Positions 18,050 through 27,825 of a stretch of 64,000 nucleotides of DNA are shown piece after piece. Numbering within the stretch: the first letter of the stretch is position 1; every line of letters starts with the position of its first letter. Location of the stretch: the NCBI GenBank assembly GCA_023053545.1, contig JAKZAN010000001.1:11672024-11736023 (forward strand). Direction: 5' to 3'. Position numbers and translations under genes: made by a program. The DNA is from Lepidurus packardi. Taxonomy: Eukaryota; Arthropoda; Branchiopoda; Notostraca; Triopsidae. Below the pieces are notes generated by a model that saw nothing but the letters and a program-made list of their open reading frames with translations, did not search any database and was not told the DNA's origin.

Positions 18050-20618
18050 GTGCAAAGTACTTCTCAACCGTAGATCTCATGTCGGGTTACTGGCAGGTTG
18101 CTGTTAAAAGATCAGATAAGGGCAAGACGGACTTTGTAACACCAGATGGCCTCTACAATTTAGGAAAATGCCATTCGGGTTGTGTAACGCTCCCGCTACG
18201 TTTCAACCGATGATGGATGTCATCCTAGCAGGCCTTAAGTGGCAGCTTTGCCTCGTTTACCTGGACGATGTCGTGATTTTCTCCATAACTTTTGAGCAGC
18301 ATTTATCTGACGTAGAATCCGTACTGACCCGTCTAAAAAGAGGCTGGATTAAAATTGAAACCGAGCAAATGTCATTTTGGCGGGGAGCTGTAACTGTTCT
18401 CGGTCATGTGGTAGATTCAAAAGGTATTCGGCCTGAAGGAGATAAAGTTAATGCCGTGCAAAATTTTCCAGTCCCCAAAAATCTGACAGATGTTCGTAGC
18501 GTCTCTAGTCTCTGCTCGTACTACCGGAAATTTATTAAGGGATTTTCGCCAAGGGCAGATCCAATGTCTCGGCTTAGTACGAACAACGTCCCGTTCGTTT
18601 GGGGTTTGGATCAACAGAGGGCATTCGAGGACTTGAAGCAAGCCCTCTTATCGGCCCCCATTTTGGCCCACCCTGTTCTAAAGGGAGAATTCGAGATACG
18701 CCCAGATGCAAGCGACTTCGGTATAGGAGCCGTGCTGGTACAGAAACAGGACGGAACTGAACGAGTAATTGCCTATGCCAGTAGACTTATGAACAAAAGT
18801 GAGGGAAATTACTCGACGACTGAAAAGGAATGGCTTGCCCTCGTTTGGGCTGTAAAGAAATCCAAGTCTTTTCTCTGGGGTAAACCATTTAGGGTCGTCA
18901 CTGATCACCACGCGTTATGTTGGTTGATGACTAAGAAGGAGCCGTCAGGGCGACTAGCCAGATGGGCACTGTCTTTAATGGAATACGAGTTCCAGGTATC
19001 CCACAGGAATGGAAGAGTGCACAATGACGCTGACGCATTATCACGTGTTGAACCCCCCAGTGGCGGAGGGTGAAGATGAACACGGGCCTGTAGTTTTCGC
19101 GGTCGACCTTACTGATTACCTAGTTACAGATATAAGAAAGGAACAGGGAAATGACCCCAGATGGTCAAGGATTATTGGGATTCTAGAATATGTAAATCCG
19201 AGTGCCGTAGACCGTCGGAAGGTGAATCCGTACACTTTGCATGACGGTAAGCTCTTTAGAATAACGGTTAGGAACGGACAATAACGCCTTCGGTTGTGTA
19301 TACCGCATCCTTAAACATGACGTCTTGTACGCTTGTCATGATGACGTAACAGCTGGTCAACTTGGCTTGAAATGCACGTGGGACAAAGTCTCCAAGAGAT
19401 ACTGTTGGCCCAAAATTACGCGCGACGTATCCAACCATGTGCTTTCTTGCGAGGATTGTCAAACTAAAAAGGGTGAAGCTTCGAAGAAGAAAGGGTTCAT
19501 GATACCCATACAAGTCGAGCGACCATTTAGAAAATCGGAATTGATCTGCGTGGTGTGTTCCCAGAGACCGCCAATGGGAACAAATATATTATAATAGCTG
19601 TAGATTACCTCACATAATGGGCAGAAACCCGAGCTGTCCCAAACGCTTCCGCAGATGAGGTATCGAAGTTTTTCGTACAGCAAGTGGTGCTAAGGCACGG
19701 TGCTCCGGAAACAAAGTCTGAGCGATAGGCGAACTTGCTTTACGGCAGAGTTTACGGAAAAATTAGTCAGGGCCTTACAGACTAACCACACTACGACGAC
19801 TGCGTATCACCCGCAATGTAATGGCTTAACTGAAAGGCTGAACCACACACTTTCGGACATGCTTTCCATGTACGTAAGCAGCAATCACCGGGATTGGGAC
19901 GTTAGTTTCGATGCCGTGACTTTCGCCTACAATACTTCAAGGCAAGAGTCCACCGGTAATCTCCGTTCTTTCTTTTGTAAGGGAGAGAACCAAAACTCCT
20001 GATTGATGCAGCACTGGGACCTATCCCTGATGTTCTGCAAGAAGATTCTGAGCCACCCAGCCGGCAACTGAGGTCGCCAACCGGCTGAGAAAGACGTTCG
20101 AGATAGCAAGGGAAAAGATGGAGAAGGTGCAAGGCAAACAAAAGGAATGTTACGATGAAACTCGCGAGCTCAGAGAATTTGATGTTAAGGGTCTCTAGTT
20201 TGGGTTTATACCCCTGTCCGAAAAGTCGGACGTTCTAAGAAGCTTCTACACCGCTACTTTGATACTTCGTAAGACATCACCGGTTGATTTTACGAAGTTC
20301 AGGGGATAAAGCGAAAGCAATCGGACATCATACATGTTTCTCGTCTCAAACCTTACGTAAAGAGGAGTTATAACTTAAACGGGTCATCGACAATTCCCGA
20401 AAAGGCGGATGAAATAGGTGACGTTGGCCCTGACACGGAATTTATCACCCTTGGGCGCACCAATGACTCCGTCCCTACACAGAAGACCACTGAAGAAAAC
20501 TGGTCGACGGGAAATGAACGCTGTGACGAACAATTAACACTAACGGAGCAATCTGGCCTGAGGAGATCAGGCCGATTACGTAAAAAATCCCAGTTTTACG
20601 GCCTCGACGACGAATAAC
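18042..20618 (+). pseudogene. Gypsy pol, 3' half: RT, RNase H, integrase (frameshifted)
   Basis: Begins inside reverse transcriptase immediately after the hAT end (LQGAKYFSTVDLMSGYWQ). A one-base shift near 18163 is followed by a long frame, 18168-19073, with MPFGLCNAPATF, catalytic LVYLDDVVIFS, RNase H (IRPDASDFGIGAVL, then VTDHHAL) and the NDADALSR end. The integrase follows in several frames, with a zinc-binding H/C block around 19370-19470 and a core near 19780 (TTTAYHPQCNGLTERLN). The end near 20615 reads RLRKKSQFYGLDDE. No env gene is seen. The element copies RNA into DNA and inserts it with the integrase, but this copy has at least four frame breaks. Its missing 5' part is at 21571-23854. 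Confidence 0.85.
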
Positions 20619-20645
20619 CGCCTAGACTGAGTTAAAAAAAGCGGT

Positions 20646-21235
20646 TGTAAGACGCTACCACTGTTGACAGGGTTCGTTCTGGCGATCAACGTTGCGTCCT
20701 ATAATTTTATCCCTTACTAACACCGGCCAACCTTATCTTGCTTGTGTTATTTTGCATGCCCTTAGTTCAGTTTTTATAACCATTTGCATGAGTTACGGCT
20801 GACAGTAACTTCCTCAAAGGCCCAAGTCGATAGTTGTAATTCGAACGGGGTGTTCGAAAGTGGGCCAGGAGTAATGTCATGTCAATTTTTGGTAGTCATT
20901 TTCTTAACGTAGTTTCCCTTTTTGTTCCCCCCGTACCCTTGCTTTCTGGGCTAGTGAAAGTCACTTCCCCGAAACTAAGGGGACTACGTTGATTTCGTCT
21001 GTGTTTGGGGAGGACATAAAAGGATGATAGAAAGGAAGGTGAGAAAAAAAAGAAGAGCGGCGACAGGGAAACTGGAGAGACGAAGCTACAGAGCGAGTGG
21101 GGATTGTATGCCAGTAGCAAATACAGATTCTGTTAGCGACCTCAACCTTAATCTTCCTGTTTCCTAGCAAGATCAGGGCCCCGTGAAAGACCACGTCATT
21201 GCAAAATCCAACTAGCTGTTAGTAAGTGACGTGTC
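20646..21235 (+). repeat. Gypsy long terminal repeat (single, shared by two half elements)
   Basis: Lies between the end of Gypsy pol and the start of Gypsy gag. A purine tract (AAAAAAAGCGG, 20635-20644) precedes TGTAAGACGC at 20646, and the other edge is ...GACGTGTCA at 21235, so it begins TG and ends CA. A tRNA primer site follows at 21240. Only one copy is in the window, so the edges cannot be checked by pairing; an alternative start is TGTTGACA at 20662. Confidence 0.65.
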
Positions 21236-21239
21236 ATTT

Positions 21240-21257
21240 TGGTGGAGATGCTGGGTA
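21240..21257 (+). promoter_or_regulatory. Gypsy primer-binding site
   Basis: TGGTGGAGATGCTGGGTA begins 4 bases after the LTR end. TGG matches the CCA tail of a tRNA, as required to prime minus-strand DNA synthesis. The tRNA species is not assigned. Confidence 0.65.
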
Positions 21258-21570
21258 ATAACCCTGATTTTTGCCTTCATTGTGCCTGTGCGTGGAAACA
21301 AACTCCAGCAACTTGCTCGTAGCTCTTAATGAGTACAGAGCGTGAACAATGTACCAACCCAACCGAAGACGGGCCGGTATCTAGCCACCTTCGACAAAGC
21401 CGACGTGTTCGCGGCTTACCTCCACCCCTGCTGTTTGATAGAAGTGTAGAACCATTCTTAATCCGATTTCAATGGCCCAAGAGGGTGCCGTACCGTCTTC
21501 GGTAACCGCTTCGAGAGAAGCGAATTTACCCGCCCGAGGATCGCTAAGGAAAGCGACAACAATACCCCGT

Positions 21571-22400
21571 TTCGATGGGAGTGCTTATTCTGACGCCGTT
21601 ACGTTTTTGTACGACTACGAAGAAGCCACGGACTTTTAACGAGTGGTCCGACGATGGCAAGGTTCTTCGAAGCAAGCCTAGATGGCGTGGCGTAACATGG
21701 TTTCGAAACGAATTTCGAAACCAGGGCAGAAACGTGCCAAATTGGACGGAACTCCAGATGTCATTTAAAAAGGCTTGTGTACCGAAAGCCTGGGCGTGCA
21801 AAAAGCTTACGGAGTTACAAATGCGTGTACAGAGGCCCGAGGAGACGGTAACCTCGTATTGCATGGAAGTGCTACAATTGTGCTTCGACGTTCATCCCAA
21901 AGATGTCGGATGCGCAAAAGCTGGACCACTTGTTCCGCGGCTTGAGGCCGAGCCTCGTTGACGTACTGGCTCAGCGTGATATCGAGGAATTTTTGGAAGA
22001 AGCGAAGAAGCTAGAAGCCGGACAGGAGCGGGCACGGGCATCACAGTCATAGTGGACTTCTGTATCCCGGAATTCGGAGAAGCGTGCCACTGTAGCTGGT
22101 GCCGAGCTTGCCGCCGCGACGTGCAGCCGCGACAGCCGAAGTGACGACCAAAGAGCCATGATAGGAGAACTGACGAACGCGCTCAACGGGGGATTCCAGC
22201 AGCTGATGAGCGACCTTCGAGGCTCTCAAGGTAAGGTTGGCCATTATCCTCCCTTTAGTTCTAGGACGCACGAAGGTGCTCTAATTTGCTTTAAATGTAG
22301 AAGGTAGGGGCATATTGCACGCAATTGCCGGAGCGAACCCAGGGCGAGCGGTAGAGTAGCACCTAGCATGCGCCATAGTACAAACGAAGGGGTCTCGTCT
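21571..22400 (+). pseudogene. Gypsy gag (frameshifted, stop in zinc knuckle)
   Basis: The first frame has a capsid-like region: FNEWSDDGKVLRSKPRW, LQMRVQRPEETVTSYCMEVL and LCFDVHPKD (21575-21961). It then shifts frame. A CCHC knuckle, CFKCRR-stop-GHIARNC, is readable at 22288-22330 with an in-frame TAG inside the knuckle. The start codon is uncertain because the leader has no clear ATG context; ATG at 21575 is the first in frame. Gag would package the element RNA. This copy cannot make a full Gag. Confidence 0.7.
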
Positions 22401-23854
22401 AGCGCGGGGAACGTATGTCAGCCGGCGGTTGGGGCCCAATTCGAGTCGGAAAACTAGGGATGGCGGCTCCCGGGGGAAGGGCCGCCAGTGCAATCATAAT
22501 CCCCGTCCTTTATGTGTTTGGTCCGAGTCTTATTAGGGAAACAGTAGTTTGTAATGAGAAAGAAACAGTAGCTATCATAGACAGTAGAGCTGCAGTTAGT
22601 GTGGTTTCAGAAGACTGGGTGATCAAGAGTAAGGCGCAACTGGAAAAGTAGGAAGGTCCTGAAATTGTAGTAGCTAACGGGAACTTGGCCACTGTCCGGG
22701 GAGGGGCTTGGCTAACCGTAAATCTCATGGGGAAGGAACTTCGAACGAAGGCCGTCGTTTTTAACAATGGCTTAGCAAATTTTATTGTGGGCAATGACAT
22801 GCTCAGTCAACTAGGGGAGGTCACTCTGAGATACACAGAAGAAGGATTTAGCTTGGTAGGACATCGTGAAGTTCAAGGGTCCGGACCTGACCGGGTTGAA
22901 CGAGTATCTCCCTTACCGTCAGACGTGAGGAAGTCCGATACCGTAGGCGTGCAGTTAGTCATAGATAGCAACAAACTATTGAAGAAAGAGCTGCGAGTAA
23001 ATCTGACAGCAGCAGTGAGAAGTTATTCGATGCTGAAAAATGTTTGTTTAGCCAAATGCCACTTCAAGTTGAGCCAGAGGGGGATGAAACCTTTACTTGT
23101 ACTGTTAAAGTAAGAACGTCGGAATCAAAGACAGTTCCCGCACGGTCCGCTATACCAGTGTCAGTTGTTTTAAGCAGGGGAAGGGCCATCAGGCTGGCAG
23201 AGGAGGGAGATTCCTTGGCAGGGAGCAGCAATCAAGCGACAGTATTAGTAGAAGCTGAGAAACGCTTGCTTCTTGAAAAAGGGTTAAGTGTGGGCCGAAG
23301 TTTAGCCACTTTCGAGGGTGGAAAAGGGGTTTTACTGATTACAAATTTCAGTCGAGAGGCTCAGTGAATCAGCGCAGATACTGCCTTAGGGAATGCCGAC
23401 GAACACGTATCAAAAGAGAACTTCAATAACCAAGGTACAGTCACGGACTGTGATTTGGAAAGCTGTATGTCAGATTCATTAGATGGGGTCCAGCGGGAGG
23501 CACTTTTAAAGGTGCTAAAGAAACATAGGGAATGTTTTGCAGCTAGCTCCTCTGATCTCGGATTATGTAATGCGGTACAACACGAAATTGATACGGGCAA
23601 CCCAAAGCCCATTTCGCACTCACCGTACCGAAGCGCTTATCGGGAGAAAGACATTATTAGAAAACAGGTCGAAGAAATGACGGAGGCGGGAGTAGTAGAG
23701 CCAGCTAGTAGCCCGTGGGCCTCGCCTGTTGTTCTCATAAAAAAGAAAGACGGAACGTGGCGTTTCTGTGTCGACTACCGGCGCCTGAACTCATTCACTG
23801 TTAGGGATGTGTACCCACTCCCAAGGATTGACGACGCTCTCGAGTCCTTGCAAG
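22401..23854 (+). pseudogene. Gypsy pol, 5' half: protease and RT N-terminus
   Basis: Protease sequence is at 22490-22650 (VAIIDSRAAVSVVSEDW). The catalytic D-T/S-G triad reads DSR, so Gly is replaced and the enzyme should be dead. A TAG at 22649 follows, then VANGNLATVRGG...FIVGNDMLSQLG, the protease C-terminal part. After a spacer with a frameshift near 23040-23110, a new frame starts about 23455 with the RT N-terminus: EIDTGNPKPISHSPYR, VEPASSPWASPVVLIKKKDG and CVDYRRLN. The RT is cut at DALESLQ by the hAT end at 23855; the matching continuation is at 18042. Confidence 0.85.
23847..23854. repeat. hAT 1 target-site duplication, 5' side
   Basis: CTTGCAAG, identical to 18042-18049 at the other hAT end. 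It lies inside the Gypsy RT coding sequence (codons for LQ). Confidence 0.88.
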
Positions 23855-24103
23855 CAGTGCCGTATCTCCGCCTAGGCAAATTAGGCAGCTGCCTAGGGGC
23901 CCCAGTCTCGGAGGGGGCCCCGGGCCAGGTGCCGAAGTGGTATACGTTGAGGGCACAAGACCAAGAAAAGAAAATGTCAATTTTTCCGTACGAAATATTA
24001 ATTTATTTAATAGTATGTAAAATAACTGGAGATCATTTTGGAGACTGTGAAAAAGTTATGTCTTATAGCCTCACCTACCGAGTGATTGGCGGAGTGGTTA
24101 AAG
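23855..24103 (+). mobile_element. hAT transposon 1, 5' portion
   Basis: Starts CAGTGCCGTATCTCCGCC right after the CTTGCAAG duplication. GGGGCCCC-rich subterminal sequence follows (23900-23930), then AT-rich sequence. No transposase is coded before the next insertion at 24112. Confidence 0.75.
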
Positions 24104-24111
24104 GCCCTAAC

Positions 24112-24902
24112 CACAGTATAGAGGTTTACACAGTATGGTAACAGGGGTATCTTCCAATGTTAAGGTTTTCTGAGGACCTTCTCGGTCCCCAGAGTAATAT
24201 TCAGCTAAAAGGTCAAAAGACGAAAGGGTACATTCGCAAACCTCCCAGTCCAGTTCAAAAAAGGTCACAACGGTTTACAAAGCGCGTAATTTAAATCTAT
24301 TGCTTTAAACTATGTGAGCTTAAAACAAAAGATGAATTAACTAGGTCAAAGCACAACACGTATACACATTATAGACTATTTCGCGTTACCCAGGTTGCAC
24401 CACGAGGAGGCAGTCTATTTTGCAACCCATACATAGGTGTTTTATAGTATACAGGTTTAACCCCATATACTATAAAATACCCATGTATATTAATGTCTAT
24501 ATGTGTTATTATGACTATTTATGTCTATATACGAGTTGTCCATTACATTAGTACTTTACAACTATTCCTAAATATTACTAACTTTTGCAAGTTTAGTATT
24601 TTTCCAAAAGCACTTTCAAATGCGCGCGTTGCCGGTAGGACCCTACGTCAGCCCAAAACTCCCTAGAGTGCCCGAGAGAAAGGTCACCAGTCCCCCGTTT
24701 TGTGAATGTTTTGTTCTCTTATCGAACCCTTTTTCTAGTAGACTAGGAATGCCTACATGGGGGTACATGGCACAGTCTGGGAATCCATCCCCCATATAAG
24801 CCTTCGTACCCTCACATCCTCTTGGGACCGAGAGATTTGTCAGAAAACCTTAACATTGGAAGGATACCCCTGTTACCATACTGTGTAAACCTCTATACTG
24901 TG
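24112..24902. mobile_element. 791-bp non-coding transposon with long terminal inverted repeats
   Basis: The left arm starts CACAGTATAGAGGTTTACAC at 24112 and the right arm is its near-perfect complement ending at 24902. The arms match for about 62 bp with one indel, then more loosely to about 85 bp. Flanks are GCCCTAAC on both sides (24104-24111, 24903-24910), an 8-bp target duplication as in hAT or P elements. There is no ORF, so it is a non-autonomous element. The large duplication starts inside it, so only its right part recurs, ending at 31886. Confidence 0.85.
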
Positions 24903-25606
24903 GCCCTAACTTTCGTTCTATAGTTCACCAGTTCAAGTCCCGACACCAGGGCCGTCTTATCGCATGGGCCAACTGGGCACAGGCCCAGGGCCCCACGAGG
25001 CTAGGGGGCCCATCCTGACCTGTTTAGGAGCCCATTTTGGACCTTGGCCCAGGGGCCCACGGGGTAATATATTTTCATGTAGGTTTAAGTGTAATTAGAT
25101 TAGTTTGATCTTGATTAGGTTTAGTTTGGTTAGGTTATATTATGTTTAATTAGGTTAAGTTAGTCAGGTACTGTCTACCTGACTAATAAATTATGTATGC
25201 TTTCTCGAACCTTTTTCCATAAAGGAAACGTCAACAGGCTGAAAGCCTACGACGTGATCAAATTTAAAAAAAGAAGTTAGTCAGATTTTTGTAAGCCAGC
25301 GTAGGTTCTTTTCTCCGCTTTTCATAATTCGCGCTTCAATGAAGGTGGCAACCCATTCTGAATCCCTCTGCAAACCACAGCTCTAGCATCTTACACAAGG
25401 ACACGCATGTTTTGACTTGTTTACAGTAAGTTCAAAAGAAGAGATTAAGAGAAAACATATCATAGCGACCAGCGATAGTGAAAGTGGGAACTCGCAGAGT
25501 GTTAGAGAGCTGTTGTAAGTTACTAAAGTTGGCGCCGATTATTGTGATAATTGAGTATTACAATCAGCCGCTTTATAGAATCAATGCTATTTTCTAGAGA
25601 TTAACA

Positions 25607-27269
25607 ATGTCTGTCGTCAACAAAACATTGAGTGGGTTCCAGAAAAGAAAAAAGAATAAGGAAAAATTGCAGAATTAAAAGGAGCTTCTTTCTAATGTCC
25701 CTAAGTTGGATTCGTTTTTCGCCACTTCCAGACCTAATAGCAGTGCTTCAGCCTCTAGCAAATGGCGTGACGACCATCGACCGGCAAGCGTGTCTGACTG
25801 TGACGAGCTACCTCAAATTCCTCAAAACGTGATTCCCGAAAACTTTGCTGCAGTCGTTGGAGATTCTGGTGAACATCCTGAATCGCATGCGAACACATGT
25901 TTTGCGGTCTCGTCATTCCCGTCTGTTAGTGACGATCCTGCCGAGTAGATACTGGACGATGCCACACTCGAACACTTCATACAAAATGGCGTGAAACAAA
26001 ATATTGATGCAGATTTTTCTTCTTCAAAGCGTGAATGCGCAGATACAACCAGGTATCTATCCCTGTCACTCTTTAGCCGAACATTGGCTAATGGTGAAAA
26101 ACGACCTCGGCCTTGGCTAGTATTTTCAGAGAGCAAAGGTACCGTGTTCTGCGCCCCTTGTAAGATGTTTAGAAATCGGGGTCGCTAGCTAATGACGAAG
26201 GGTACCACGACTGGAAAAATGCAGGTCAGAGGATGAAGGATCATGAAAATTCAGACGATCACAGGTCAGCATGTGCGAGCTGTTAGCGAGGAAGAATGTT
26301 GGCGGTAGAGTTGACAAGAGTCTTGTGCTTCAAACGGAAGAAGAAATAAAATACTGGCATGAGGTTTTAAGGCGGATTGTTGCTGTTGTGACGTCATTGT
26401 CTGCACTTGGATTGCCGTTTAGAGGTTCACATGAGAGATTTGGGTCGAGAAACGGTGGGAACTATGTTGTGACGCTAGAACTTTTGGCTGAGTTTGACCC
26501 TTTTCTGGACACGCACATAGAACGCCACGGAAACAGAGGATACGGCAGAACATCATATCTCTCGTCTACAATATGCGATGAAATTATCAACATCATGGCA
26601 GAAAAGGTCAAAAGCACGATCGTTACTGAGGTAAAGCATGCCAAATATTTTTCCATCTCTGTCGACTCGACTCCTGACATCTCCCACGTGGATCAACTAT
26701 CATTCATAGTACGATACGTGTCTGTAGAGGGATGTCCTGTCGAACGATTTTTAAGATTCGTACCGAATTGTGGCCATAAAGCAGAAGATCTGGCTAACGT
26801 TGTTCTCCAGACCTTGAAAAATCATGACTTGGATATCGCCAACTGTCGCGGACAGTCTTATGACAACGCAAGCAACATGTCGGGTGTATATTCCGGTTTT
26901 CAAGCGAGAATAAAACAAGTGAATCCTCTTGTAGTTTTCGTCCCCTGTTCGGCTCACCCTCTGAATCTTGTCGGATCATGTGCTGCTGAGTCTTGTGAGG
27001 CTGCTATATCGTTCTTCGGTACTTTACAGGAACTGTATAATTTTTACTCGATCTCGACACACAGATGGGAAGTTTTGTTATCTCAAGTGAAGCCAAACTC
27101 AACAGTTGTAAAGAGCCTTTCTCAGACAAGATGGTCGGCTCGTAGTGACGACTGCCGAAGTCTCTGTTGCTCCTGGAATGAGATATTGGCAGCTCTTCAG
27201 GTAATCGCTAATGACACAGGTGAAAAACCATCTACACTGTTAAAAAGGGGTCCGAAAACCGCAACTTAA
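25607..27269 (+). pseudogene. hAT transposase (ZMYM1-like), N-terminal two thirds, copy 1
   Basis: Starts ATG at 25607 (MSVVNKTLSGFQ). In-frame stops occur at TAA 25676 and TAG 25946, with a shift after about 26187. A TTF-type zinc finger region reads WLVFSESKGTVFCAPCKMF. The frame 26271-27269 carries the transposase core: SVDSTPDISHVDQLSF (first Asp), SYDNASNMSGVYSGFQ (second Asp) and FVPCSAHPLNLVG. It stops at GPKTAT, so the C-terminal dimerisation domain and the catalytic Glu are absent. A C-terminal half of the same type lies at 16840-17823, but the two come from separate insertions. DNA cutting and joining by this copy is impossible. Confidence 0.85.
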
Positions 27270-27284
27270 AGTGCTTCACTTGCT

Positions 27285-27700
27285 GCATACAAGCTGCACT
27301 TTCTGCAATGCCTGCTTCATAAAGCGCACATAGGAAACAAGAGAGAGGAAAAAGCTGCACTTTTGGCAGCTCCAGTTTTCACCTTCTGCAGTGCCTGCTT
27401 CAGAATGCGGATACCGGGAAAAAAGAGAGGAAAAGGCTGCACTTTTAGCAGTTCCGTTCCTATGTTCCTCGTATGTCAAATAAATGTCTCCATGCAAATC
27501 TCCATGCAAGTCTCCATGCCAGTTTTAGCAGTTCCGTTCCTATGTTCCTCGTATGTCAAATAAATGTCTCCATGCAAATCTCCATTCAAATCTCCATGCA
27601 AGTCATGCAAATCTCCATGTCTCCATGCAAGTCTCCATGCAAATGTCTGAATTCATGGAGACATTTATTTGACATACGAGAGGTAACTGAAGGTTTCTTT
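27285..27700. repeat. Repeat cluster with foldback, copy 1
   Basis: Two imperfect units of about 85 bp (GGAAAAAGCTGCACTTTTGGCAG type) run from 27285 to 27450. An 80-bp direct repeat containing CTCGTATGTCAAATAAATG follows at about 27466 and 27546, with many CTCCATGCAAAT/GTCTCCATGCAAG steps. The complement, CATTTATTTGACATACGAG, recurs at about 27660-27680, so the cluster can fold into a 27-bp stem. No coding potential beyond chance frames. Confidence 0.75.
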
Positions 27701-27825
27701 GGTTGAGAAGTCTGTGTAACATTGTTTTCTCTTTTTGAAAGGAATCCGCAAACCTGCTTGATTCAATTTCTGAAATAAAAAGGGGCCCACCTTTTATAAG
27801 TGCAGTGGGATCCGACTTATCAGTA

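Larger units (their letters stand above)
24947..27824 (+). mobile_element. hAT transposon 2, 5' part (copy 1)
   Basis: The 5' terminus CAGGGCCGTCTTATCGCATG starts at 24947 after CCCGACAC (24939-24946), the possible 8-bp target duplication. Subterminal sequence is rich in GGGCCC. The coding remnant is at 25607-27269. The 3' end is not seen because element B begins at 27826. The window also holds this segment in the second duplicate (31931-34808). Confidence 0.72.

Noticed and set aside
25080..25180. TTAGGTT-like steps as telomere repeats
   Set aside because: Only a few irregular units within the 5' region of a hAT element, also present in the duplicate.
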